A stretch of DNA of 64,000 nt from positions 58,987,849 to 59,051,848 of the forward strand of contig ML679941.1 of the NCBI GenBank assembly GCA_007922225.1, read 5' to 3'. Source of the stretch: Emydura subglobosa (taxonomy: Eukaryota > Chordata > Testudines > Chelidae). Shown here in pieces: positions 35,400 through 45,842 of the stretch. The notes under the pieces are model-generated. The model was not told the origin of the DNA. It did no database searches and saw only the letters and a list, made by a program, of their open reading frames with translations. Numbering within the stretch: the stretch's first letter is position 1; each line of letters begins with the position of its first letter. Both the position numbers and the translations under genes were made by a program.

Positions 35400-36870
35400 A
35401 TTCTTAGCCATTCAGTAGTAGTGATCACGATTCTCCACCTGCCTACTTGTTATCAGGTTGTACTTTACCATATGCATTATATTAGAGGAGAGTTCTAAGG
35501 AAGTATTTGGAGGAAAATGTAATGGCTTTATGGATTTTGTCTGGGAGATTTTCCACGTTGTAAGAGGTAGCAGGAGAGAAAACACAGAAGTGCTTGTCAG
35601 AGATATGAAGGGTGATTGCGGTTGGCATCATTGGAGGTATATAGGTGGAAGCTGACCTTATGATAAGACAACAAGTAGGATAGAATGGGGCAAAAGTGTG
35701 GAGGGCTTTGAAAGTAAGGACAGTAAGCTTCTATTTGCTACATAGGAAGAAGGATAGCCAATGGAGAGACTTAAAGAGTAGAGTGATGTAGTCAGTGGCG
35801 ACCCAAGAAGATAATTTTAGCAGCAGCATTTTGAATGGATCTGAGGGAGATGAGGTTACAGGGATTAAAGCCAAAGAGATGAAGATGACAGTAGACAAAA
35901 TGAGAGATTATTAGGGCTTGGACAAGTTTAGTAGCATGGGTAGAGAGGAAAGATTGGCTCTTAAAGATGTTGGGCAGGAAGAAGCAACCAGATTTAGACA
36001 CAGTCTGGTTGTCTGGGTCTGAAAAGAGTGATAAATCAAAGATGAAGCCAAGATTACAAGCCTGAATGAGAAGAAGGATAGTTTTGTTGTCCACCATGAT
36101 AGAGACAGGTGAGGGGAGGGCTTGAGGAAAAATCAGTTAAGTTTCATTTGACAGCTCCACGAGGAGATGTCAGAAAGGTAGGATGAGATTTTAATTTGGG
36201 TGGAGAATGGGTCCAGAGTACAGAGGTAAATTTGTGAATCATTAGCATAGAGATTGTATTTGAAACATGTGTGTACCAGAGATAGGTACAGAGAGAGAAG
36301 AGGAGGGGGCCAAGATTGGAACCTTGAGGGACCCACACTGAAAGAAGGAAAGGGGAGGATGATGACCCATTGAATGAGGAGAACTACGAGAGGATGGAGT
36401 CACAAAAGCCCCGGGATGATAGACTTTTGAAAAGAAGAATGTGGTCAATGATGTCAAAGGCAGCCGTAGATCAAAGAGGCGGAGAATTGTGTACCACCCC
36501 TGTAATTTGACCAGAAAAGAGTCCAAAGGAACTGTTTTGGTGGCATGTAGGGAGCAGAATTTGAGGGGGTGTAGAATAGAATTAGAGGAGAGGATCTTAA
36601 AACTGCAGTTGTAGACTACATGCTCAGTAACTTTGGAAAAGAAAGGGAGAACAGAGAAGAGACATGAATTTGAGGGACAGATGGAACTGAGGCTCATTAT
36701 TTTTTAAGACGTGTGAAACCAAAGCATCTTTGCATTGTAAGGGAAAGGAATATGACAGGACTGAGAGGTTAAGGAAGATGGGGTGAGGCAGGTTAAGATC
36801 CTTGGATAGAAAGAATAATTCTGTAAGGGTTCCTGAAGCCCTTAAACCTCTTACCATAAAATAAAAAGAC
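35400..36870 (-). mobile_element. L2-like LINE, RT region, ancient
   Basis: Minus-strand frames give a heavily decayed non-LTR RT. In order they show LPFFSKVTEHVVYNCSF (36697-36242), the degraded Asp-Leu-Arg-Leu-Pro block where relatives have a Ser-Ala-Ala-Phe-Asp-Thr motif, VPQGSNLGPLLFSL (36338-36144; Asn replaces Ser or Val), and LGFIFDLSLFS with LVQALIISHFVYC and LISLRSIQNAAAKIIFL (36097-35792). The last blocks match the L2 clade better than CR1. The 3' part toward 35400 is hard to read. Far more diverged than the CR1 copies. Confidence 0.75.
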
Positions 36871-37165
36871 AGTAGATCAGTAAATTATTTTTATTTTGCA
36901 AGTCATGTTATTGTTCCCTGGAAAGTTGCAGGAAAGCATCATCTCTATAAAATTTAGAAGAAAGAGGAAATGGCAGTGAAGGCAGGTGCTGTGGCCTTCC
37001 TTGGAGCCTGGGCCCGAGGAAGAGTCACAACACCCCGAGCAGACGCTCCCAGGCCCGTCTGGCCAATCTGCCCTGCAACAGAGGGGCAGAGCTTTCACAG
37101 GAAGATGAAGTATAAAAGGCAGGCCCCGCAGCTCAGAAGGGAGAAGGCTACCGCTGGAGGCAGAC

Positions 37166-37633
37166 GTGCCTTCCTGCCAGCTGTGGCCAAGGCCTGACCC
37201 CAACCGAGTGGCCGCTCGAAGCAACTGCCTTTCAGAGCGGAGGCCCCAGAAACTGCTTGACCTGCCATGTCCCAGAGACTGGACCAGGATACCAAGCCCG
37301 AGCGACTGGACCGAGCCACCCGAGGCCCGGGAGTGGGAGGTACCCCCAGAGGCCAGTGAGGACCTAGAGGAGTTGCCTGACGCCGGGGAACCCCAAGAGC
37401 CCTGTGACCTGGAGGAGCTGCCCTCCGCTGAGGAGCTCCCTGACTTGCTGCCAATCGATGAGGAGGGACTGGTGGGCCTGCAGTGTGCCGAGTACCCCAG
37501 CAACCCCAAGGAAACGGAGGACACACAGGTACCCGGGGACCAGGGGGAGGAAGTAGCCCAGAGACAGGCAGTTAGACAGCGGCTGAATCAGGGGCCAGCC
37601 CCAATCAGCGTGTTGTGGCTGGAGCCCCGCTGA
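37166..37633 (+). CDS. Acidic Pro/Glu-rich ORF in LTR-like unit
   Basis: 155 codons, stop at 37631-37633. After a basic N-terminus the protein becomes very rich in Glu, Pro and Leu with repeated LEELP-type units (DLEELPDAGEP, DLEELPSAEELPD). No signal peptide, membrane segment or known domain. The frame is kept open partly by GC-rich composition, and other frames here are open too (for example 37364-37810 minus), so translation is unproven. Similar acidic repeat ORFs occur in turtle LTRs as I remember them. Confidence 0.3.
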   Translation: MPSCQLWPRPDPNRVAARSNCLSERRPQKLLDLPCPRDWTRIPSPSDWTEPPEAREWEVPPEASEDLEELPDAGEPQEPCDLEELPSAEELPDLLPIDEEGLVGLQCAEYPSNPKETEDTQVPGDQGEEVAQRQAVRQRLNQGPAPISVLWLEPR

Positions 37634-37781
37634 TTCAGTGGCAACAGCTGTGCCACTGATAGGGCCCTGGGCTGGGATGCAATGGAGGCGGGTGGGCCTG
37701 CGTCCCCCTCCTCCCTTCCCTAGCCACCCCGAGAGCAGGTGCGCTCCCCTGCTGCTATGGACAGCGGATCCACTGTCTACC

Positions 37782-38045
37782 TGTCTCACCCTGCCTGAGG
37801 GGTTGGACACTATAAACTGCTCACCTGTCTCATTCTGCCTGAGGGGTGGAAATTATAAACTGCTCACCTGTCAAACCTTGCCTGAGGACTTGGAGACTAT
37901 AGACCGCTTCTCTGCCTCGCCCGGCCTGAGGGCCGGGGCAATAGACTGTTCGCTTGCCCGCCATGCCTGAGGGCCGGGGGCATCAGACTGCGTTAATTGC
38001 CCCGCCTGTGGGAAGGACGGAGGCTATAGACTTTTAAATAGGCAC
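37782..38045 (+). repeat. Minisatellite, about six 44-bp units
   Basis: Degenerate tandem units built on gcctgagggg..gg followed by ctataaactgctcacctg. Clear unit starts are near 37782, 37829 and 37872; later units near 37917, 37961 and 38000 are GC-richer and more diverged. Confidence 0.7.
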
Positions 38046-38130
38046 TGCTTATTCCCCTAAAGGAAGGCGCTGTGGCCTTCCTCAGAGCCTGGGCCCGAGG
38101 AAGGGTCGCAATGCCCTGGCCGGACAGTGC

Positions 38131-39867
38131 CACCAGTCTACAGGCAGTATATGGAATTAAAACCATTTTAACTTTATCTAGCCTATGGGGGCCACATTTT
38201 CCCCTGATCTGTAGTTGTCATGGGGTACTAGTCAGGATAGTATATGGCATAATATATAATGGTCATCACAAAGAAGATGTAGCTATTATTTTATTCAGAA
38301 AGAGCTATAATCTGTCCCACACAGGATGGTGTTCCATGTAGAACTGGGAGAAAGGAATCCTTCTTGTTAGGCTGTATTGTGTGTGCTAGTGTAGCATTAA
38401 TACTTCCATTCTCACTGTTCCTGAGCTCTTTCTCTGTAGGGACAATGGCCAATGGATCCACAAACCTGACCTACTCATTTCCCAACCTGCCTCTACTCTG
38501 CAAACCCTATTGTTGGATAAGAACGTGCAGAGAAATCCCTGTGGACTCCTTATGAGGGTTCTCCATATCTTTGACCCGCCTCTCCCTCACTGTACAGTAG
38601 AATCATACTTCTGCTGCATGTAGGGCCTTCTGCAATTGCAGAAGAAGAAGCAGGATTTGCTCCTTAGTAGTTTGTCATTTAAATAAATGTTAGTTCAAGT
38701 TGCAAATATGAGTACTTTGTGTGCTCAATTTCAATGGGAAGAATGAAAAGTGGACTGGAAAAGTACATTAATTTAAGCGCAAGGCTTCTGATTTTGTCTA
38801 CTTCATTTGGTAACCAGTGATTTCAGAAAAGCTTTCACATAAACAAGAATATATATGAAAAACTAAGGATGTGTTAAGAAATCATTGGCATAAAGTGAAA
38901 TGGAGATCAGTGACCTGAAAACTTCATCAGAATCCAGTTACATAGCATTTGAAACTGAAGTGTGATTTTAAAAGGCATAAAGAGGCAACTTTGCTCCTCC
39001 GTCTTTTGGAAAGAGGTGGGATAACATATTAGCCACCAAAAACAGGCATATGAAAGTACAGACTGCACAATAATCCCAACTGATCAAGAAAAATTACAAA
39101 CAAGCTGTAACTTTTTCAAATTGACCCTTGGAGTGGGAAAGAGGCAAAATCTAAGCCACTGGAGACTTGTACAGAAATAAGAGCAGATATTCAGAAGTTT
39201 CTCATTCCTTCTTTACAGCCAAATGTATTGTATTTTACTAAAGAACTACATTTCCCACTTATATAACTGCATTTTCTGCATAAGTAATTAATCAAGGCAA
39301 TTTTAATGCTGCACCAAATGTACCTTAACTCTGTGTTTAAAAAAAAATTGGAGAATGTCTGTGGAACTCATTTAATGGTGAATAGAGTTGTGTGTTTGTA
39401 ATTATCTGCATAGAACAAACTTATAATTAATTTGCTGGAGTGATGTAATCCGCATATGTGCAGAAAGAACTTTAAGTGAACCAAAAAGATTAGAGAGGTT
39501 AACCCCCTGAAACATAGTTGTCGGCAGGTCTAGATGCTTTACATTGGAGACCTTTTAATAAAGAGACTTGTGCATCAATGTACTCATGTAGACAGCCATA
39601 AATGTCAAGAGAAACACAAGCCAATAAATACTACTTCTAGTTCTCCAGATTATATTAAAAGGGAGAGCTTCACTTTCATACTACAATGTATCAGACCCCA
39701 TCTTCTTTTCCCTTCACATTGCATGACACTTTTTCCCTGGCTCACTTTATATTCAGCAATGTTCTTGACTATAAGTTTGTAGTATTTTCAAGATACTCTT
39801 TCTTTTTCTTCTTCTCTTTCTCCTCTTCTCCTGCTCCTCTGTTGTTCATTTCATCATGCAATGGCAG
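38131..39867. other. Spacer, no gene recognised
   Basis: Non-coding. The part at about 39190-39480 is AT-rich with several taattaat-type motifs and no repeat similarity (see findings). Confidence 0.4.
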
Positions 39868-41080
39868 GTCAAAAAAGAATTTAAAGTGCAACTAGGAAAA
39901 GACACAAAAACTAACAGCAAATTTTTAAGTACAACAGAAGCAGGCAGCCTGCCAAGCAATCAGTGGGGCCACTGGATGATCAAGGTGCTAAAGGAGCGCT
40001 TCAGGAAGCCAGTGTTGTTGCAGAGAAGCTAAATTAATTTTTTGCATTGGTTTTCACTGCAGAGGATGGGAGAGGAGAGATTCCCATACCTGAGTCATTC
40101 TATTTAAGTGACAAATCTGAGGAACTGTCCCAGGCTGCAGCGACAATAGAAAAGTAAGTCATCACGATCAGATGGTGAAATTGTGGAACTACTAACTGTG
40201 GTATGTGGCCTATAAATTAAATCAGCTTCCGTATCACATGACTGGTGGATAGGCTGATTTTTAAAAAAGACCCTAGAGGCAATGCTGGCTATTGCAGGCC
40301 ATTAAGCCTAACTTCAGTACCAGTCAATTGGTGGAAACTATAGAAAAGAACAGACAGAATTATCAGACACAAATGAATGCAATTTGTTGGGGAAGTGTCA
40401 ACACAGCTTTTGTAAAGAGTAGTCATGCCTTCCCAATCTACTAGCATTCATTAAGGGGGTCAACAAACATATAGACAAGAGTGATCCATTGGATATAGTG
40501 TGCTTGGACTTTCAAAAAGCCTTTGACACGGTCCCTCACCAAAGGCTCTTAAGCAAAGTAAGCAGTCTTGGGAGAAGAGGGAAGATCATCTCATGGATCA
40601 GTAACTGGTTAGAAGATGGGGAAACAAAAGTTAGGAATAAATGGTCAGAATAAATGGAGAGGTAAATAGCAGGGTCTCCCAATGATCGTAATGGAACCAG
40701 TGCTGTTCAAAAGAGTCATTAATTGTCTGGAAAAAGAGGTAAACAGAGAGATGGTAAAGTTTGCAGACTATACAAAATCACTGAAGATAGTTACATCCAT
40801 AGCTGACTGTGAAGAGTTATGAAGGGATCCCACAAAACTGGGTGACTGGGCAACAAAATGCCAGATGATAGTCAATATTGAAAAATGTAAAGCAATGCAG
40901 ATTGAAGAACATAAACCCAACTATACAAACAAAATTATGGGGTCTAAATTAGCTATTACCACTCAAGAAAAACATCTTGGAGTCAGCGTGGATAGTTCTC
41001 TGAAAACAAACAAAAGGAAGTACTTCTTCATACAACACACACAGTCAACCTGTGGAACACATATCTTTTATCCAAGATAG
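39868..41080 (+). mobile_element. CR1 LINE copy with internal deletion
   Basis: Broken frames read through the CR1 ORF2 pre-RT region: KKEFKVQLGKDTKTNSKFF near 39870, a Phe-Thr-Ala-Glu-Asp-Gly block near 40050, LDFQKAFDTVPH near 40506 and the FADYTK remnant of FADDTK near 40760. The sequence ends at LGVSVDSSLK (about 41000) and jumps straight to KYFFIQHTQSTCGTH, which belongs near the C-terminus. Several hundred bases between them are missing. No 3' UTR follows. Confidence 0.8.
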
Positions 41081-41203
41081 TCACTGATTTTCATTTGAAC
41101 TAGGCAAGTGATTTACCTATGGTTTGTTTTTTATTTTCTTCCCAGCTCAGATTAGGATTCTTTCTACTAAAACTCAGGCAGCATCTGCACCTTTCTAGTG
41201 TTA
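41081..41203. other. Short spacer
   Basis: Between the CR1 remnant and LTR copy B. Nothing recognised. Confidence 0.3.
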
Positions 41204-42258
41204 TATGCTGTCATGCTGGGTAGATGGGGGGGAGAGCATTTGTTATATTGTTTGACATCAATATGTCAAAATCATATTAATTCATGTGAGATATACTATG
41301 TCAGGTACTGTTAGAAAGGTTATAATATGCTAAGTCAGATGATGATACTTATGTTCATGTGTAATATGTGAAATGGAAGTTATAGATATATTTGAGGTAT
41401 CTGTATTTCAAATTGTGCTGCCTGGGCAACACCTCAGATAGGATGGCGGCAGAACAATAGCCTGCTTAATGGCCCATTAAGACACTCACAGATGCAAGGG
41501 GCCCAGGAAGAAACTAAAGGCATACCTGAAGAGTTACCAGCATTGGTCCATGTGACTCTGGACTCCATTTTAGTTCTTGTAAATTCCACAAGATGGCATG
41601 GCCAGAGCCAGAGGGTATATAAGGCCAAGCCACAGAAACCATTTTGTCTTTTATTCCTTTTCAACTTCAGACACATACCTGCCTCTGGATCAAGTCCTTG
41701 CAACTGAATCAAAGGACTAAGACCCATCCAGGTACTGGATGTATGCCAGAGGAACTGTACAAGCCTGCAACTCCACAATTCTCCTAGAAACCAGATGTAT
41801 ATGGACTTTCAAATCATTTGTATGTATCTAATTGCTTTAATCCTTTAACCTTTCTCTTATGATTTCTTTCTTTCTTTTTACAATAAACCTTTATGTTTAG
41901 TTACTATAGGATTGGCTGGTAGCATAGTATTTTAGGTAAGATCCAAATTCATATTGATCTGGTACTGTGGCTGACCCTTTGGGGTCAGAGGGAATCTTTG
42001 TAGTAAAGAGCATAGAGGTTAAACAACTGGTCTCTTTACTGGACCTAGTGCTGATTTGGGAGCCAGAAGCTGAAATGCAGTAAAGGGGGATATGTATACT
42101 GGCTTCTGTGAGGATTCAGAAGTGCAGTTTGTGGCTGGTTGGGAAGTCTGGCTTCAGTGCCACCCACCAGTGCTGGGAGAATCTGCTCTCCATTCACAGC
42201 CTGCCCTGACATTGGCATTATCAGGTGGCTACCCTGGCAACGGATAGGTCACACATGC
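41204..42258 (+). mobile_element. Solo LTR, copy B
   Basis: LTR from 41209 (TGTCATGCTGG) to 42253 (GGTCACA), 1045 bp, flanked by tatgc (41204-41208) and catgc (42254-42258), a 5-bp TSD with one mismatch. TATA-like tatataagg at 41616-41624 and AATAAA at 41882-41887 mark the probable promoter and polyadenylation site. Same family as copy A at 5344-6418. The two align end to end with small indels. No adjoining gag-pol. Confidence 0.85.
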
Positions 42259-42494
42259 CCACCTCAGAAACATGCAGAACAGCAACTTGGGCTTCAGTTG
42301 TTACCTTTATGAAACACTACTCTCTAGTGGAAGCATCAGTACTTCAGGATGTAGGGTAGACGCCAAATACCTGCCACCGATTTACCAGGTGCTTGTGAGT
42401 CACTAAGAGTAGAATATATATATAGACAATCGCTCAAAGAACACTTATTTAACTTACAGTAACTCAGGTTCTTCAAGATGCGTTGTCCATATAA

Positions 42495-42523
42495 TACACA
42501 CACACACACACAAATATATATAT
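42495..42523. repeat. (AC)n/(AT)n microsatellite
   Basis: Nine AC units followed by an AT run, directly before the CR1 fragment at 42524. Confidence 0.85.
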
Positions 42524-43560
42524 AAAACATCAATATATGGATTTGATTATTAGAAATATAGATAATTGGGTTTGTGATGACTGGGAGTACCGCATGGTAA
42601 ATTGCCTGCTGGGTGCAAAGGTTGCAGATCTTGTGAGACATCTAGATGGTCTTATGTGCAGTGCTGGGGAGAAACTGGTGATCGTGTTACATATAGGTGC
42701 CAGTGACATAGGGAAAGGTAGGAGAGAAGTCCAGGAAGCCAAATGTAGGCTGTTAAGTAAGAGATTGAAGTCCAGAATCTCCATGGTAACATTCTCTGAT
42801 ATGCTTCCAGTTCCACGTGCAGGGCCAGAAAGACAGGAAGAACTGCAGGGTTTCAGTGTGTGCATGAGACAATGGTGTAGGAAAGGGGGTCTTAGATTTA
42901 TTAGGAACTGGGAAAGCTTTTGGAAAAAGAGGGCCTAGACAGGAAGGATGGGCTCCATCTAAAACAAAAACAGAACTAGACTACTGGTATGTAAAATTAA
43001 AAAGTTGTAGAGGATTTTTTTAAACTAAGGGCTGGGGGAAAGCCGACAGGTGCAGAGGAGCACATGGTTCAGGTGGAGACATCCCTTAGGGATGACTTAA
43101 ATAAAGAGGGAACTTTATATCCTAGTAAAGAGGAGAGGATAGAAATTGGTAAAGTACAGATAGGAGCTAGTAAGAAACAGCCAAATGTAAAAATCCCATT
43201 TAAATATAACACATGAAGGCAAGCAAATGACTATTGACAAAATGTACAAGTGCTTATATACAAATGCTAGAAATTTAAACACTAAAAAACCTATATATTA
43301 GAATTGGAAAAGATACAGAAAAGGGCAATGAAAATGATTAGGGGTATGGAACTGCTTTCATATGAGGAGAGATTAAAACCTTTGGGACTATTCATTTTAG
43401 AAAAGGAGACAACTAAGGAGGGACTCAAAATTACCCTGTTCCGTTCATTTCCTCTGACGCATTTGGCAATGGTCACTGTTAGAAAACAGGTCACTGGGCT
43501 AGATGGACCATTGGTCTGACCCAGACCATTGGTCTGGCCACTTTTATGTAATTTTATAAC
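42524..43560 (+). mobile_element. CR1 LINE: ORF1 esterase domain joined to 3' end
   Basis: 42537-42938 encodes part of the CR1 ORF1 SGNH-hydrolase (esterase) domain: VIVLHIGASDIG where relatives have a Gly-Thr-Asn-Asp block, then SDMLPVPRA and CRKGGLRFI. After a frameshift comes DGLHL (about 42948), the Asp-x-x-His catalytic block. The inter-ORF region follows, and the first residues of ORF2 (CLYTNARNLN, about 43250). At about 43290-43300 it jumps to ELEKIQKRAMKMIRGM of the ORF2 C-terminus, then near 43415 to the 3' UTR (gtcactgggctagatggacc). Two internal deletions remove the endonuclease and RT. Confidence 0.8.
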
Positions 43561-45599
43561 AGGATGAATGGCAGGTAAGTATCATTATCCCTACTATATA
43601 AATAGCAAACTATGGCACAGAGAGTTTATAGATCAGTTCTGCTTCCAGTGAAGTTGATGGCAAAACTACCTTTGACTTGAGTGAGTGCGTGGCTGCAGCC
43701 TAAATTAATAGGGATGGTCTTCTGGTGAAGGCATGGGACTGAGAGTTATACATGAGTTATTTTTCCACCTCTGCCACAGACATTTTGTGAATTTAATCAA
43801 ATCACTTACACTTTTTGTACCTCACTTTCCTCATATTTCTCTCTCAGGAGGACTTTACATTTACTCCTTCTTTGTTTTTTAGTTCTTCATATTAAATAAA
43901 TATTTTACTCTTACTGTATAAGAATACATATCCACATTCAAAAACAGAGGTATTACAAAAGTAACTTAATAAATGTGATGATGCCATGCCTTGAAATTAA
44001 TCATTCTGATTACTATACACTCTCACACTTTCATTCCAGCATTATTTTAGCAGCCAAGATTTCCACAAACTGCTAGAGCTGGAGAATAATGCTTCAAATG
44101 ATTTGAAAGCTATGATAAGTTCTCAGATGAAGTGCAGTATTTTGTCACATAAAATCCATTTTTGAGACAGCAGCCACTAAAATTAGGTCATAATTGATGT
44201 ATGTGAAGGTGGGAGGGGAAGATGGTAATTAGAATGGTATGGTTCAGTATCTAATGAACCACTGGAGCGAGAAACAAACTGTCATATATCTGTGGAACAC
44301 TGGGATTCTCAGTTTTCTGGTGATCTTTAAATAGTCAATGATCCCTCAGACCAGGCAAAAGTAGAAGCCTTTTACTAGAGAGGGCAGGATGCTTTCAAGC
44401 ATCTTTTGCCAGTTACCTAATTCCATCCCAACCCTGGTGAGAGGAGGATTAGCCAGTAGGAACAGCTAGACTCTTAAATTAATATCTTTTATTCATGCAG
44501 ATATATCACAGGGGCTGGGGGAGAAAGAAATGCAGATAATGATAGACAGTTCCGCTTATATATGTGGAATGCTTTTCAAAGCTTTGCATGTGATGTATAA
44601 TGGTCTTATACACACACCCCACCTCTCTTGGAACTGCAATAATCACACACTGTGCAGACAGACCTTGGATTTTATAACAGCTGCTTGGGTGAAATGGAGT
44701 TTCTGCTGCATGCTTTTTGAATTCTATTTGCAATTCTTTGTAAAACATCCTTTCCCTACCAAGTCATTTGGAAGAAAAGCAGCTGCTTTTCATTATTGGG
44801 TGCTGGGAGTTTCTGGAGAGGATGGACAAACCAAAGCCATGGACAGTATACTTGGCATTAAGCTAAATTAAGCTAAAACTAAAGTACTGTGTAACCAGCA
44901 AAATAAAAAGAGATTCTAATAATCAACATGAAATTAATGGACACCTGTTATCTTCCCTAGCTACTTACATTTCTATATTAGAAGGTAGAGAGTGTCTCAG
45001 AAAATGGCAGTGGCTTTCTGACAGGTGAGCAATTGATGAAAATTAAAGGCACACTCCCACAAGGAGTCCCTGTTTTCCTTTACGCACCGCCATGCTTTTC
45101 CTCCTTTAATTATTTCCTCCCCATCTCTCTCTTACTGTCTCTTTTCTTTTTCTTTGGCTCTCTTTCACTTCATCTTTACTGATTTTTTTTTCTTCCCTGT
45201 CTGATCACTGCTCTTCTGGTTTCTCTTGTGCTCACCTATAGCACCACCTCTTCCAGCTTATCTTACCCTTTCTTTGTCTTCTCTTCTTGGCAAATTCACT
45301 GAGATAGAACCAATACAATGCCAGGCAACTAGCATAGTGTAAGATCACCACAAGGCTCTAGCAGCTCAGTACAGTTAGAAGACTTAAATACTCTGCACTG
45401 TGTCCTTTGTAGACAAAAAACTAGGCAAGTAACGCAAGCCTTTTGGAAAGTAAGGATCTTGAGAATGTGCTCCTGTTCCCCCTGCCCCCACCTGTTTAGA
45501 CCCAGTCTTACAGTAGCATAGGCCTTTTAATTATTTATTAGTGTCTAATCTATTAAGCACAAATACCAGATAGTAGTATTTCACTGGACTGGGAGAGGC
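43561..45599. other. Spacer with pyrimidine-rich tract
   Basis: Non-coding. 45090-45300 is C/T-rich on the plus strand, similar in character to 26165-26365. A 113-codon open frame (44530-44871) has no motif. Confidence 0.4.
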
Positions 45600-45700
45600 A
45601 GTTCTGATCTCAGTACACCAGTGTGAATCTGGAATAACTTCATTCATGCCAGTGGAGTTGCACTGCATTTATACTGGTGTAACTAGACAGAATTTTCCTC
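45600..45700. repeat. Short ggcctgatt-type interspersed repeat, copy 3
   Basis: tacaccagtgtgaatctgga, gccagtggagttgcactg and tactggtgtaac. Its ends are decayed relative to the other copies. Confidence 0.5.
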
Positions 45701-45742
45701 TGTATCTTTACTTTAAGAAAAGACACCATCATTGCAAATACT

Positions 45743-45842
45743 GGGCCTGATTTATCAATTTTACACCAGTAACTCATTTATTTCAATGGAGTTATTCCAA
45801 TTTGCGCCAGTGTAACTTGCTTAACAGTGGTAGTTCAGGCCC
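45743..45842. repeat. Short ggcctgatt-type interspersed repeat, copy 4
   Basis: Best preserved copy. Left end gggcctgatttatc, middle ttttacaccagtaac and caatggagttattcc, right end gttcaggccc. It lies only 43 bp from copy 3. Confidence 0.55.

Larger units (their letters stand above)
36986..38130 (+). mobile_element. LTR-like 1.14-kb unit with terminal direct repeats
   Basis: The unit runs from 36990 (tgtggccttcct) to 38126 (ccggaca), starts TG, ends CA, and is flanked by gtgc at 36986-36989 and 38127-38130. Its first ~56 bp recur at its end (38071-38126) at about 80 % identity. GC-rich, TATA-like gtataaaagg near 37110, an acidic open frame (37166-37633) and a minisatellite (37782-38045). I take it for a gypsy-type LTR or a short LTR derivative. 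No gag or pol is visible. Confidence 0.5.

Noticed and set aside
36877..37526. Ser/Gly/Leu-rich minus-strand frames of up to 215 codons
   Set aside because: GC-rich antisense of the LTR-like unit. Repetitive composition without domain features.
37782..38045. Spaced repeats as a possible CRISPR-like array
   Set aside because: Units are contiguous and degenerate without unique spacers, in a vertebrate genome. It is a minisatellite.
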